DNA of 64,000 bases. It comes from Clostridiales bacterium (GTDB lineage: Bacteria; Bacillota; Clostridia; Christensenellales; Aristaeellaceae). The position numbers were made by a program, and so were the translations under genes. Positions within the stretch are counted from its first letter, which is position 1; every line of letters begins with the position of its first letter. Positions 25,312 through 33,810 of this stretch are shown piece by piece. The notes below the pieces were generated by a model that worked only from the letters and a program-made list of their open reading frames with translations, made no database searches and had not been told where the DNA came from. The DNA lies in the NCBI GenBank assembly GCA_004556545.1, contig SFGO01000002.1:27430-91429 (forward strand), given 5' to 3'.

Positions 25312-26318
25312 GCATGAAAAAGGAATTGTTTGGAACGGCCCTGCGGGGCTATTTTCGGGAAAAGGCTGGCTGGCTCGGGGGATTTTTGGGGTTTGTCGTC
25401 TGCTTTGCGCTGCTCGGCTGGCTCTGCGGCCTGCCGGGGACGGTCGCGCTGTACGGTGCGCTTCTGTGTCTGGCGGGACTGCTGGTCGGTTGTGCTTTTG
25501 GTTTCTGGCGGCATTTGCAGCGGCTTTGTTCTCTTCGAGAGCTGGATACCCTCCGCGATCCCTCCGAGCTGCCGCCGTCTCAGACCCAGACGGAAGCGGA
25601 ATATGACCGGCTCCTGCGTCAACTGTACAAGGAAAAGGGCGAGCTGCTGACAGACAGCAGAGAAAACAGCCGCCGCCAGCTGGACACCTTCTCCCTGTGG
25701 ACGCATCAGATCAAGGTGCCCATTTCCGCCATGAAGCTCCTTTTGCAGGACCGGCCCGACGCGGCCAGCGCCACGCTTTTATGCGAACTGTTTAAGGTGG
25801 AGCAATATGCGGATATGGCCCTGAACTATGCCCGGATGAACGCTTCCTCCACCGACTATGTGCTGCGCACCTGCGACTTGGACGCGCTTTTGCGCAAGGT
25901 GCTGCGCCGGTTTGCGCCGCTGTTCATTCAGAAAAAGCTAAGTCTCTGCTACGAGCCTGTTTCCTGCTCGCTTTTGACGGACGAAAAATGGTTTTCCTTC
26001 GCCGTGGAACAGATTCTCTCCAACGCCGTCAAATATACGAAAAGCGGTTCCGTCACCGTGACGGTGGATACTGCAAAACAGCTTCTGTCCATTGCCGACA
26101 CCGGCATCGGCATTGCGCCGGAGGATCTGCCCCGGGTGTTTGAGCAGGGCTACACCGGCGGAAACGGGCGGGAGCACCAGCGTGCTACCGGGCTGGGGCT
26201 GTACCTGTGCCGGGAGGCGCTGAACCGGCTGGGGCATTCCATCCGTCTGGAAAGCACGCTCGGGGAAGGAACGACCGTCTTTGTGGGGCTGGAGCGGGAA
26301 GAACGGGAGTATGAATAA
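25308..26318 (+). CDS. Intramembrane-sensing histidine kinase, BceS-like
   Basis: A 336-residue kinase with two closely spaced membrane helices (about residues 22-42 and 46-67) and almost no extracellular loop. The phospho-acceptor His133 sits in LWTHQIKVPISAMKL, and the HATPase part has DTGIGIAPEDLPRVFEQG and GLGLYLCRE. This layout is the hallmark of BceS-type kinases, which sense through the partner ABC transporter rather than directly. The start overlaps the regulator stop by four bases. Confidence 0.92.
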   Translation: MSMKKELFGTALRGYFREKAGWLGGFLGFVVCFALLGWLCGLPGTVALYGALLCLAGLLVGCAFGFWRHLQRLCSLRELDTLRDPSELPPSQTQTEAEYDRLLRQLYKEKGELLTDSRENSRRQLDTFSLWTHQIKVPISAMKLLLQDRPDAASATLLCELFKVEQYADMALNYARMNASSTDYVLRTCDLDALLRKVLRRFAPLFIQKKLSLCYEPVSCSLLTDEKWFSFAVEQILSNAVKYTKSGSVTVTVDTAKQLLSIADTGIGIAPEDLPRVFEQGYTGGNGREHQRATGLGLYLCREALNRLGHSIRLESTLGEGTTVFVGLEREEREYE

Positions 26319-26324
26319 GGGTTC

Positions 26325-26363
26325 GGGCTTGCAACCTTACAAAACTGTAAGACTGCAAGCCCG
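26325..26363 (+). promoter_or_regulatory. BceR-type operator within a larger inverted repeat
   Basis: The centre (26336-26351) is CTTACA-N4-TGTAAG, a perfect match to the TNACA-N4-TGTNA pattern reported for BceR-like regulators of Firmicutes. Flanking arms 26325-26334 and 26354-26363 are also perfectly complementary, giving a 39-base inverted repeat interrupted by AC on each side. It lies between the kinase and ATP-binding genes; a TATACT box follows at 26404-26409. The outer arms could also form a hairpin that ends the kinase transcript. Confidence 0.8.
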
Positions 26364-26444
26364 AATTGTAAGCCAACGGCATGGATGAGCCGCCCATCCT
26401 CTGCTATACTGGCGGAGCGCCAAGCGCAAAGGAGGTTATGGGAA

Positions 26445-27212
26445 ATGTCCATACTTAAGGTCGAACATTTGAAAAAGGTCTACACCACCCGTTTCGGCGG
26501 TCAGCAGGTGCAGGCGCTTCGCGACGTGAATTTTTCGGTGGAAGAGGGCGAATTCATCGCCATCATGGGCGAAAGCGGAAGCGGCAAGACTACGCTGCTC
26601 AATATTCTGGCGGCGCTGGATAAGCCCACCGAGGGCCATGTTTATTTGGGAAACCGGGAGCTTTCCGCGGTCAGCGAGAGGGAAATCTCCGCTTTCCGCC
26701 GGGATCATCTGGGCTTCGTCTTTCAGGATTTCAACCTGCTGGACACTTTTTCGCTGCGGGATAACATTCTGCTGCCGCTGGTGCTGGCAGGCAAACCCTA
26801 TCGGGAAATGGAGCAGCGGCTGAAGCCGCTGGCGGACAAGCTGGGTATCACCTCACTTCTCTCCAAGTTCCCTTATGAAGTTTCCGGCGGTCAGAAGCAG
26901 CGGGCTGCCGTTGCCCGGGCGCTGATCACCGAGCCGCAGCTGCTTTTGGCGGACGAACCCACCGGCGCGCTGGACAGCAAGGCCGCCGACGGTCTTCTGC
27001 GGCTGTTCAACGGCATCAACGAAAGCGGACAGACCCTTCTGATGGTCACGCATTCCGTCAAGGCGGCCAGCCACGCCGGACGGGTACTGTTCATCAAGGA
27101 CGGCGAGGTTTTCCATCAGCTTTACCGGGGCGAGGGCAGCGATCAGGATTTCTACCAGCGGATCACGGACACTCTCAATCTTCTGATGACGGGCGGTGGC
27201 TCCCGTGCGTAA
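26445..27212 (+). CDS. ABC transporter ATP-binding protein, BceA-like
   Basis: A 255-residue ATPase with Walker A GESGSGKTT (42-50), a Q-loop at FVFQDFN, signature VSGGQ (147-151), Walker B LLLADE (166-171) and an H-loop in MVTHS. The ATG at 26445 follows AAAGGAGG. It pairs with the large FtsX-type permease next to it, forming a peptide antibiotic detoxification transporter whose activity is also the signal for the two-component pair upstream. Confidence 0.93.
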   Translation: MSILKVEHLKKVYTTRFGGQQVQALRDVNFSVEEGEFIAIMGESGSGKTTLLNILAALDKPTEGHVYLGNRELSAVSEREISAFRRDHLGFVFQDFNLLDTFSLRDNILLPLVLAGKPYREMEQRLKPLADKLGITSLLSKFPYEVSGGQKQRAAVARALITEPQLLLADEPTGALDSKAADGLLRLFNGINESGQTLLMVTHSVKAASHAGRVLFIKDGEVFHQLYRGEGSDQDFYQRITDTLNLLMTGGGSRA

Positions 27213-29217
27213 GGGTTTTTACTGGAAGCTGGCGGCGGGAAACATCCGCAAGAATCGGAAGATTTATTATCCCTATCTGCTGACCGCCATTCTGACCGCC
27301 ATGATGCTGTATGTGATCTCTTCGCTTTCATCCAATCAAAGTCTGGGCTCCGGCAACCTTCTGATGACCTTGCAGCTGGGCAAGTTGGTCACGACGCTTT
27401 TCGCGGTGATCTTTCTTTTCTACACCAACAGCTTTCTCATGAAGCGGCGCAAAAAAGAGTTCGGCCTGCTGAACATTCTGGGCATGGGCAAGAAGCACAT
27501 TGCGCTGGTCATCTTCTGCGAAACGCTGATTCTGCTGCTGATCAGTCTGGTCGTCGGAATCGGTCTGGGCATTCTGTTTGACAAGCTGATGTTCCTGCTG
27601 CTGATGAAGCTGCTGGGGACCGGCGTGTCGGAGCTTTCCTTCCAGATTCTTCCCGGTGTGATTGTCAGCACGGCGCTGATCATCAGCGCGGTCTTTCTGC
27701 TGATTCTGCTCAACTCCATCCGGCAGATTCATCTGGCCAATCCCATCGAGCTGCTGCGCGGCGGCGAGGTCGGCGAGCGGGAGCCCCGGGCCAACTGGCT
27801 TCTAGCCCTGCTGGGGATGCTCTTTCTGGGCGCTGGCTACTACATCAGCATTGCCGTGACGGATGCAGTGACCTCCATTCTGCTGTTCTTCGTGGCGGTG
27901 GTTTGCGTGATTCTCGGAACGTATCTGCTGTTTACGGCGGGCAGCGTTACCCTGCTCAAGCTGCTGCGGAAAAACAAGCGTTTCTACTACGGCAAGCCCG
28001 CCCATTTCATCAATGTCTCCGGCATGATCTATCGGATGAAGCAGAACGCCGTGGGTCTGGCCAACGTGGCCATTCTTTCCACCATGGTGCTGGTGATGAT
28101 CTTTTCCACCTTTTCCCTGTGGTTCGGCATGGATGATACGCTCCGCTCCCACTGCCCCACTCAGATGGTTTTTGAGATCGTGGATTTTAAGAGCGAAACG
28201 CCCTTGAATCGGGAGACGGTTGTGAACTGTTTGAATCAGGCTGTGCGGGAAGAAAAAACCGCGATTGCCGATGAAATGGATTATTACACCATTTCTTTTG
28301 CAGGCTACAAGCAGGGCAACGTCTATTTGACCAACCCGGACGCGGAAAACCTGAGCGATCTGGCCACGGACGGTCTGGCCATGCTGCGGCTGATGGCGGC
28401 GGACGATTTTGCCCGTTTCACCGGGGAACAGGCGAATCTGGCCGAGGATGAAATGTGGCTGGTAGACGGCTCTTTCCCCCATTCGGAGGACGATATGTTC
28501 CTTTTCGACCGCCACTATCACATCACGCGGCGTTTCGCGGCCGATGATGTGTTTATTCCTTCCGATTCGCTTTACATTTATCCGGTACGCTGGTTCATCG
28601 TGAAGGATCGGGCCGTGCTGGATCAGATCGTTCAGGCTCAGCTGACTGCCTACGGGCAGAACGCCTCCAAACCCGCGCTGTGTCTGTTCGTCAATTTGAC
28701 CACCAACGACAACGAAACGATCCAGCGCTGCTTCCATCATATTATTGAGAAACTGCTGACCGAAGCAGAAGGTACCATCACCTTCCACCGTACGGAAAAT
28801 CAGGTGACCCTCCGGCAGGAGCTTTCCGAGCTGTATGGCGGTCTGATGTTCGTGGGGCTGTTCCTCGGGTCGCTGTTCACCATGGCGATGATTCTGATTA
28901 TCTACTACAAGCAGATTTCCGAGGGCTATGAGGACAGGGAGCGTTTCCGCATCATGCGTCAGGTGGGTCTGAGCAAAGCCGAAATTCGCCGCTGCATTCA
29001 TTCGCAGATCCTGATGGTTTTCTTCCTGCCGCTCCTGACGGCGCTGATCCACACCTGCTTCTCTTTCCCCAGCGTCACCCACATGTTCGCCGCTTTGAGC
29101 ATGCAGAACATTCCTCTCATGCTGCGCTGCATGGGCATCAGCTTTGTGGTTTTCGCTCTGCTTTACGCGGTGGTTTATCTGCTTACCGCCCGGGAATACG
29201 AAAAAATTGTGGCATAA
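27205..29217 (+). CDS. BceB-like ABC permease with large extracellular domain
   Basis: A 670-residue permease. An N-terminal helix follows the basic start (RKGFYWKLAAGNIRKNRK). Three further helices form an FtsX-type domain, and more helices lie at about residues 195-250 and 285-310. A roughly 210-residue extracellular domain (about 315-540) comes before the last FtsX-type helices. This is the BceB layout. Translation starts at a GTG; 27205 is preferred (GGTGG five bases upstream), with 27196 as alternative. It overlaps the ATPase gene by eight bases. It binds and removes peptide antibiotics targeting the cell-wall cycle. Confidence 0.9.
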   Translation: MRKGFYWKLAAGNIRKNRKIYYPYLLTAILTAMMLYVISSLSSNQSLGSGNLLMTLQLGKLVTTLFAVIFLFYTNSFLMKRRKKEFGLLNILGMGKKHIALVIFCETLILLLISLVVGIGLGILFDKLMFLLLMKLLGTGVSELSFQILPGVIVSTALIISAVFLLILLNSIRQIHLANPIELLRGGEVGEREPRANWLLALLGMLFLGAGYYISIAVTDAVTSILLFFVAVVCVILGTYLLFTAGSVTLLKLLRKNKRFYYGKPAHFINVSGMIYRMKQNAVGLANVAILSTMVLVMIFSTFSLWFGMDDTLRSHCPTQMVFEIVDFKSETPLNRETVVNCLNQAVREEKTAIADEMDYYTISFAGYKQGNVYLTNPDAENLSDLATDGLAMLRLMAADDFARFTGEQANLAEDEMWLVDGSFPHSEDDMFLFDRHYHITRRFAADDVFIPSDSLYIYPVRWFIVKDRAVLDQIVQAQLTAYGQNASKPALCLFVNLTTNDNETIQRCFHHIIEKLLTEAEGTITFHRTENQVTLRQELSELYGGLMFVGLFLGSLFTMAMILIIYYKQISEGYEDRERFRIMRQVGLSKAEIRRCIHSQILMVFFLPLLTALIHTCFSFPSVTHMFAALSMQNIPLMLRCMGISFVVFALLYAVVYLLTAREYEKIVA

Positions 29218-29345
29218 GGTTTTCAAAGCGGCGCTTCGGGTTGCTGGAGCACCGCTGAGTGTCAAAAAAGCGGAGGTGCAGGAGGCAGTAAGCGAAAGAC
29301 ATGCCGTATACTGGTTTTGATTCCCTGTTATTGTCCTATGCAGCA

Positions 29346-29385
29346 AATCCCCGTCGGCCAGTTTCAGCCAACGGGGATTGTTTTA
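29346..29385. terminator. Terminator after the Bce-like operon
   Basis: A 13-base stem with one mismatch (29346-29358 with 29367-29379) precedes GTTTTA on the plus strand. On the minus strand the mismatch becomes a G-U pair, so it may also end the HerA-like gene, whose stop is at 29395. Confidence 0.75.
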
Positions 29386-29394
29386 GCAATCTGT

Positions 29395-31485
29395 TTACTT
29401 TTTCTTGCCGAGGCCAAGGCCCTTGAGAATTTCATTGGTCAGCTTGTTGGTCACGGTGCGGGTGGCGCTGCTGATGGCGGTGTTCTTCATGCGGCCCAGT
29501 ACGCTGTTATTGACCCGGGCGCGTTCCGCCGCCTCTTCCCGCAGCTCGTCGTTGCGCTGACGGCGTTCCGCCGCTTCTTCCTCCTTCGCCTTGCGCGCGG
29601 CCTCCCGCTCCGCCTTTTCCTGAGCGGCCTGAGCTTCCTTGGCAGCCTTGGCGGCGGCTTTGGCTTCCGCCTCGGTCTGGACGGGAACATACTGGCCGGT
29701 AGCGGAATTATAGGCCAGCGTCATCTGCTTCTGCACATAGCCGCCGGTGGTGGGGTCCAGCACCAGCACGTTCTGCGTCACGATCTGCGGCTGAGCGGGC
29801 TGCTGCTGCATCACCGGCTGCTGAACCGGCTGCATCACGGGCTGCTGGGCCGCGTACTGCACAGGAACCTGCTGCTGAACGGGCACGTAAGGCTGCTGGG
29901 CCATCTGCTGCACCGGCACATAAGGCTGAGGGGCCTGCTGTACATACTGCTGGGGAGCGTACTGTACGGGCTGCTGGGCCGTCTGATCGGCCTGCATGGT
30001 GGGCTGGACGTTGTTGTTCTGGTTCTGCATAATCTCAGGCTCCTTTTGAATGTATTGTCCGGTGAGCGGATCATAAACCACAGTGCTGGAACCGGCCGGT
30101 GCGCTCGGCGTTTGGCCGTTAAGCCGGGCAAGAAATTCATTCATATCGTCAATGAAAATTGGCCCGGTATCCTGCGGCGGAGGCGCTTTCCGGTTTTCCT
30201 CTTCTTCCTTCATCAAAATGGCATAGGCCCCTTCCATGGCAATGGGAAGATCATACCGTCCGGCCAGCGGGCTTTTTTCTATGACCTCAGCGCGCATGTC
30301 GGCGGAAATGGCGCCCATGCTGCTCTGAGGCGGAAGAACCGTAGCCCGCCGAACGATTCCGGGCGCGCCGTACTCGTCCAGGAAGGAGATCAGCGCCTCG
30401 CCGGTTTTCAGCTCGGAAATGGCGTCTTCCGTGTCAAACGCCGGATTGACCCGAAAGGTCTGCGCCGCTACCTTCACCGCCTTCTGATCCAACGGCGTAA
30501 ACGCCCGCAGCGCATGCTGCACCCGGTTGCCGAGCTGGCCCAGAACGCTCATGGGCACGTCAGAGGGATTCTGCGTGATAAAGTATACGCCCACGCCTTT
30601 GGAACGGATCAGCCGAATGACCTGCTCCACCTTTTCCATCAGCTGCTTGGAACAATCGTTAAAAAGCAGGTGAGCTTCATCGAAGAAAAAGACCATCAGG
30701 GGCTTTTCCAGATCGCCCCGTTCCGGCAAAAGCTCGTAAAGCCGGCTCAGCATCCACAAAAGGAAGGTGGAGTACATCAGCGGGCTCAGGAACAGCTTGT
30801 CGCAAGCCAAAATATTGATGTAGCCCTTGCCGTTTTCGTCCGTCTTCATCCAGTCGGAGATCTGCAGCGACGGTTCGCCGAAGAAGCAGTCGCCGCCCTG
30901 ATCCTCCAGCACGGCCACGGCCCGCTGGATCGCACCGATGCTGGCTTTGGACACGTTGCCGTAGTGCAGCGTGTAACGGCTGGCATTTTCCCCAAGATAG
31001 GCCAGCATCGCCTTGACGTCCTTGACCGTATACAATGGAAGGTTCTCGTCCGCCGCCACCCGGAACAGAATGTTCAGCACGCCGGACTGGGTCTCGTTCA
31101 GGTTCAGCATCCGGGACAGCAGCAGCGGCCCCATTTCGCTGACGGTAGCGCGGATCGGGTGCCCCTGCTCGCCGTACACATCCCAGAAAACCGTCGGATA
31201 CATTTCCGTCCGAAAGGCCGAAACGCCCGTTTCCATCAGCCGATTGCCGATCTTTTCACTGACGGTTCCCGGCGCGACCATACCGCTCAGGTCGCCCTTG
31301 ATATCCCCCAGAAATACGGGAACTCCCATATCGGAAAAGCCCTCGGCGATCACCTTCAGGGTAACGGTTTTGCCGGTGCCGGTGGCTCCGGCGATCAGCC
31401 CATGCCGGTTCGCCATTTCAGGCAGCAGAAAAACGGGCTTGTGACTGCTGTCCGTGGCCACCCAGATTTTTCCCTCGTAAAGCAT
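29395..31485 (-). CDS. HerA-like ATPase (DUF853, YjgR type) with Q/P-rich tail region
   Basis: A 696-residue protein. The N-terminal two thirds is a HerA/FtsK-like ATPase with Walker A GATGTGKT (33-40) and Walker B MVFFFDEAHLLF, as in DUF853 proteins. From about residue 480 it has a linker, then a low-complexity stretch rich in Gln, Pro, Val and Tyr (about 510-590). Two DPxTGxYVQK-like motifs, an Ala/Glu/Lys-rich coiled coil (about 615-665) and a basic C-terminus follow. The ATG at 31485 has AGGAGGG upstream. The ATPase function in bacteria is poorly known. The tail suggests assembly or membrane and DNA contact. Confidence 0.87.
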   Translation of the reverse strand: MLYEGKIWVATDSSHKPVFLLPEMANRHGLIAGATGTGKTVTLKVIAEGFSDMGVPVFLGDIKGDLSGMVAPGTVSEKIGNRLMETGVSAFRTEMYPTVFWDVYGEQGHPIRATVSEMGPLLLSRMLNLNETQSGVLNILFRVAADENLPLYTVKDVKAMLAYLGENASRYTLHYGNVSKASIGAIQRAVAVLEDQGGDCFFGEPSLQISDWMKTDENGKGYINILACDKLFLSPLMYSTFLLWMLSRLYELLPERGDLEKPLMVFFFDEAHLLFNDCSKQLMEKVEQVIRLIRSKGVGVYFITQNPSDVPMSVLGQLGNRVQHALRAFTPLDQKAVKVAAQTFRVNPAFDTEDAISELKTGEALISFLDEYGAPGIVRRATVLPPQSSMGAISADMRAEVIEKSPLAGRYDLPIAMEGAYAILMKEEEENRKAPPPQDTGPIFIDDMNEFLARLNGQTPSAPAGSSTVVYDPLTGQYIQKEPEIMQNQNNNVQPTMQADQTAQQPVQYAPQQYVQQAPQPYVPVQQMAQQPYVPVQQQVPVQYAAQQPVMQPVQQPVMQQQPAQPQIVTQNVLVLDPTTGGYVQKQMTLAYNSATGQYVPVQTEAEAKAAAKAAKEAQAAQEKAEREAARKAKEEEAAERRQRNDELREEAAERARVNNSVLGRMKNTAISSATRTVTNKLTNEILKGLGLGKKK

Positions 31486-31580
31486 TCCCCGCACCCTCCT
31501 GTCTTTTGGCTTATTGTACAACGCTGCGCTTCGCTTCGTCAAGGGAAAAACGGGCTGCAGGACAAATTGCAGTCGAAGAA

Positions 31581-31946
31581 TTACCAGAGCCTCCAAGCTG
31601 CAATATCGTCAGGCTCTGCTATAACCACAGCTCCATCCGCTTTTAGACCGATAGAATAATCTCCGCCTCCCATGTAGAAAAAATAATCATAGCCTGCCGA
31701 GACGGCTATTATATCCGTCCAGGAATCCACGTTGCATTGACCGCTTTCATTGTTCCCAACTGCAACCGCAGTCCCATCCGCTTTTAGGCCGACAGTGTGA
31801 AAAATGCCTGCCGAGACAGCCGTTATATTCTTCCAAGAGTCGACGCTGCATTGACCGTCTTCATTCTTTCCAACCGCAACCACCGTTCCGTCCGCTTTTA
31901 CGCCGACGGTGTACTTGTAGCCTGCCGAGACAGCTATAATATCCTT
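31581..31946 (-). pseudogene. Distal part of the RCC1-repeat gene, cut off by an amber codon
   Basis: Directly after the in-frame TAG at 31947-31949 the same frame continues without a frameshift for three more repeats, ending in a degenerate repeat and a stop at 31581. No start codon with a ribosome site is visible, so this part is probably translated only by read-through or not at all. The 38-residue repeat pattern continues exactly across the break, which shows it was one gene. Confidence 0.82.
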
Positions 31947-33299
31947 CTAGGAGCCAACATCACATTCTCCATATTCATTCTTTCCGACCGCAACGACGGT
32001 TCCATCCGCCTTTAGGCCAACCGTGTGATAAATGCCTGCCGAAACAGCTACCACATCCGTCCAGGAGCCAACATCACATTCTCCGTATTCATTCTTTCCA
32101 GCCGCAACCACCGTTCCGTCTGCTTTCAGACCAACGGTCTGCTCGCAGCCTGCCGAAACCGCCACTATATCCGTCCAGGAATCTACATCACATTGGCCAT
32201 AATAGTCTCCCGTTGCGACCACCGTTCCATCTGCTTTTAAGCCGACGGTATGCGCTGTGCCTGCCGAAACGGCTGCTATATCCGTCCACAGCTCCACATC
32301 ACCTTGACCAAGCTCATTAAGCCCAACCGCAGCTACGGTTCCGTCCTTTTTCAGGCCAACGGCGTACAAGTCGCCCGCCGAAATCGCTTTCATATCCATC
32401 CACGAATCAACACGCCGAACTGTATTGGAGCTAACTGCGACTGTTCCGTCCTTTTTGATGCCGGCGGTAAAATCGTCGCCTGCCGAAACCGTTACCATGT
32501 CCCTCCACGACTGCACGTTGCACTGCCCATATTCATTACTTCCGATTGCAATCACAGTGCCATCTGTTTTTAAGCCGACGGTATGCTGCCCGCCTGCCGA
32601 AACGGCTGCTATATCTTTCCATGAACTGACGTCGCATTCATCAATTCCATTATCTGGAGCTGCGACTACGGTTCCATCTGCTTTTAGAGCGACTGTATGG
32701 TACCAGCCTGCCGAAACCGCCACTATATCCGTCCAGGAACTGACGTCGCATTGACCGTCATAATTATCCCCAACCGCAATCACGGTTCCATCTGCTTTTA
32801 GAGCGACTGTATGGTTCAAGCCTGCCGAAACCGCCACTATATCCGTCCAGGAACCGACATCGCATTGACCGTCATGATTATCCCCAACCGCAATCACGGT
32901 TCCATCCGCTTTCAGGCCAACGGTATGGTTACAGCCTGCCGAAACCGCCACTATATCCGTCCAGGAACCGACATCGCATTGACCTTCATAATTATCCCCA
33001 ACTGCAAGCACGGTTCCATCCGCTTTTAGACCAACGGTATGCAGTGAACCTGCCGAGACCGCCACTATATTGGCCCAGGAGTCCACATCGCATTCACCGA
33101 ACGAATTATCCCCACTCGCAACCACCGTTCCATCTGCTTTTAGACCAATGATATGGTTTAAGCCTACCGAAACAGCCGCAATACTTTCATTGTTGACGTT
33201 TCCTTCGACTTTTTCCGCGAATCCGTGCCCGACGAAGGCGCATAGAGCAAACAAGGTGGTAAGAGCGAGCGCCAGATGCATCATTTTTTTGTGTTTCAC
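31947..33299 (-). CDS. Secreted RCC1-like repeat protein, C-terminally truncated by TAG
   Basis: This 450-residue protein starts at a GTG (33299) behind GAGGGA and has a signal peptide of about 28 residues ending GHGFA. It is followed by about eleven tandem 38-residue repeats of the pattern HTVGLKADGTVVAVGDN..GQCDV.SWTDIVAVSAG, a form of the RCC1 (beta-propeller) repeat. The last repeat ends where a conserved Trp codon TGG has become TAG. Without it the protein would have about 14 repeats and 572 residues. The protein should be extracellular; its partner is unknown. Repeats differ by a few residues each, so it is not a recent duplication alone. Confidence 0.85.
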   Translation of the reverse strand: MKHKKMMHLALALTTLFALCAFVGHGFAEKVEGNVNNESIAAVSVGLNHIIGLKADGTVVASGDNSFGECDVDSWANIVAVSAGSLHTVGLKADGTVLAVGDNYEGQCDVGSWTDIVAVSAGCNHTVGLKADGTVIAVGDNHDGQCDVGSWTDIVAVSAGLNHTVALKADGTVIAVGDNYDGQCDVSSWTDIVAVSAGWYHTVALKADGTVVAAPDNGIDECDVSSWKDIAAVSAGGQHTVGLKTDGTVIAIGSNEYGQCNVQSWRDMVTVSAGDDFTAGIKKDGTVAVSSNTVRRVDSWMDMKAISAGDLYAVGLKKDGTVAAVGLNELGQGDVELWTDIAAVSAGTAHTVGLKADGTVVATGDYYGQCDVDSWTDIVAVSAGCEQTVGLKADGTVVAAGKNEYGECDVGSWTDVVAVSAGIYHTVGLKADGTVVAVGKNEYGECDVGS

Positions 33300-33369
33300 T
33301 TGACTTCCCTCTTTTCTCGATCATTTGTTTTTGAATGGCAGACGACGCGCTACGTGAATATGCACGAAT

Positions 33370-33398
33370 ATTATAAAACAATTTTCAATATCATACAA
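33370..33398 (-). promoter_or_regulatory. Promoter of the RCC1-repeat gene
   Basis: TTGTAT (33393-33398), a 17-base spacer and a perfect TATAAT (33370-33375) lie on the minus strand about 70 bases before the GTG start. The wider gap 33300-33564 is AT-rich and otherwise shows nothing except the feoA ribosome site at its right end. Confidence 0.7.
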
Positions 33399-33564
33399 TC
33401 CAAAAAACAGAACTCTTGTAAAAAAATTTCTTTCAAGACGAACGTAATTCCACGCAGTCTTGTTGCTTTTTCGTTTTTGTCACCCCCGTTCCCCCGCCGA
33501 ATACACTGAGATACGAACAGAGGGCTATTCGCCTCTTTCAACCGCAACAGAGGAGGAAGATAAA

Positions 33565-33786
33565 ATGAGAACGCTGGCCGACCTGCGGCCCGGCGAAAGC
33601 GCCGTCGTGCGCGGTTTGAACACGCCGGGAAGGCTTCGCAGGAGACTGATGGATATAGGGCTGATCGAGGGAACGAAGGTGGAGTGCGTGGGGATCAGCC
33701 CTCTGGGCGACCCGAGCGCCTATCTGATCCGGGAAACCGTCGTAGCGATCCGGCACAGAGACGGCAAAGGCGTCCGGATCTTTTGA
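33565..33786 (+). CDS. feoA: Ferrous iron transport protein A
   Basis: A 73-residue SH3-like FeoA with LADLRPGESAVVRG at the start, RLMDIGLIEGTKVECV in the middle and a VAIRH-type end. The ATG at 33565 follows AGAGGAGG at seven bases. It is a small cytosolic partner that modulates the FeoB iron transporter, encoded 24 bases downstream. Confidence 0.93.
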   Translation: MRTLADLRPGESAVVRGLNTPGRLRRRLMDIGLIEGTKVECVGISPLGDPSAYLIRETVVAIRHRDGKGVRIF

Positions 33787-33810
33787 GAACGACAAAAAAG
33801 GGGGATGCAC

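Noticed and set aside
29317..31659. A 780-codon plus-strand open frame opposite the HerA-like gene
   Set aside because: It has no recognisable domains, and the minus strand encodes Walker A and B motifs in the same region.
31581..33185. Regular repeats that might be a CRISPR array
   Set aside because: The period is 114 bases, the units are coding and translate to RCC1 repeats, and there are no unique spacers.
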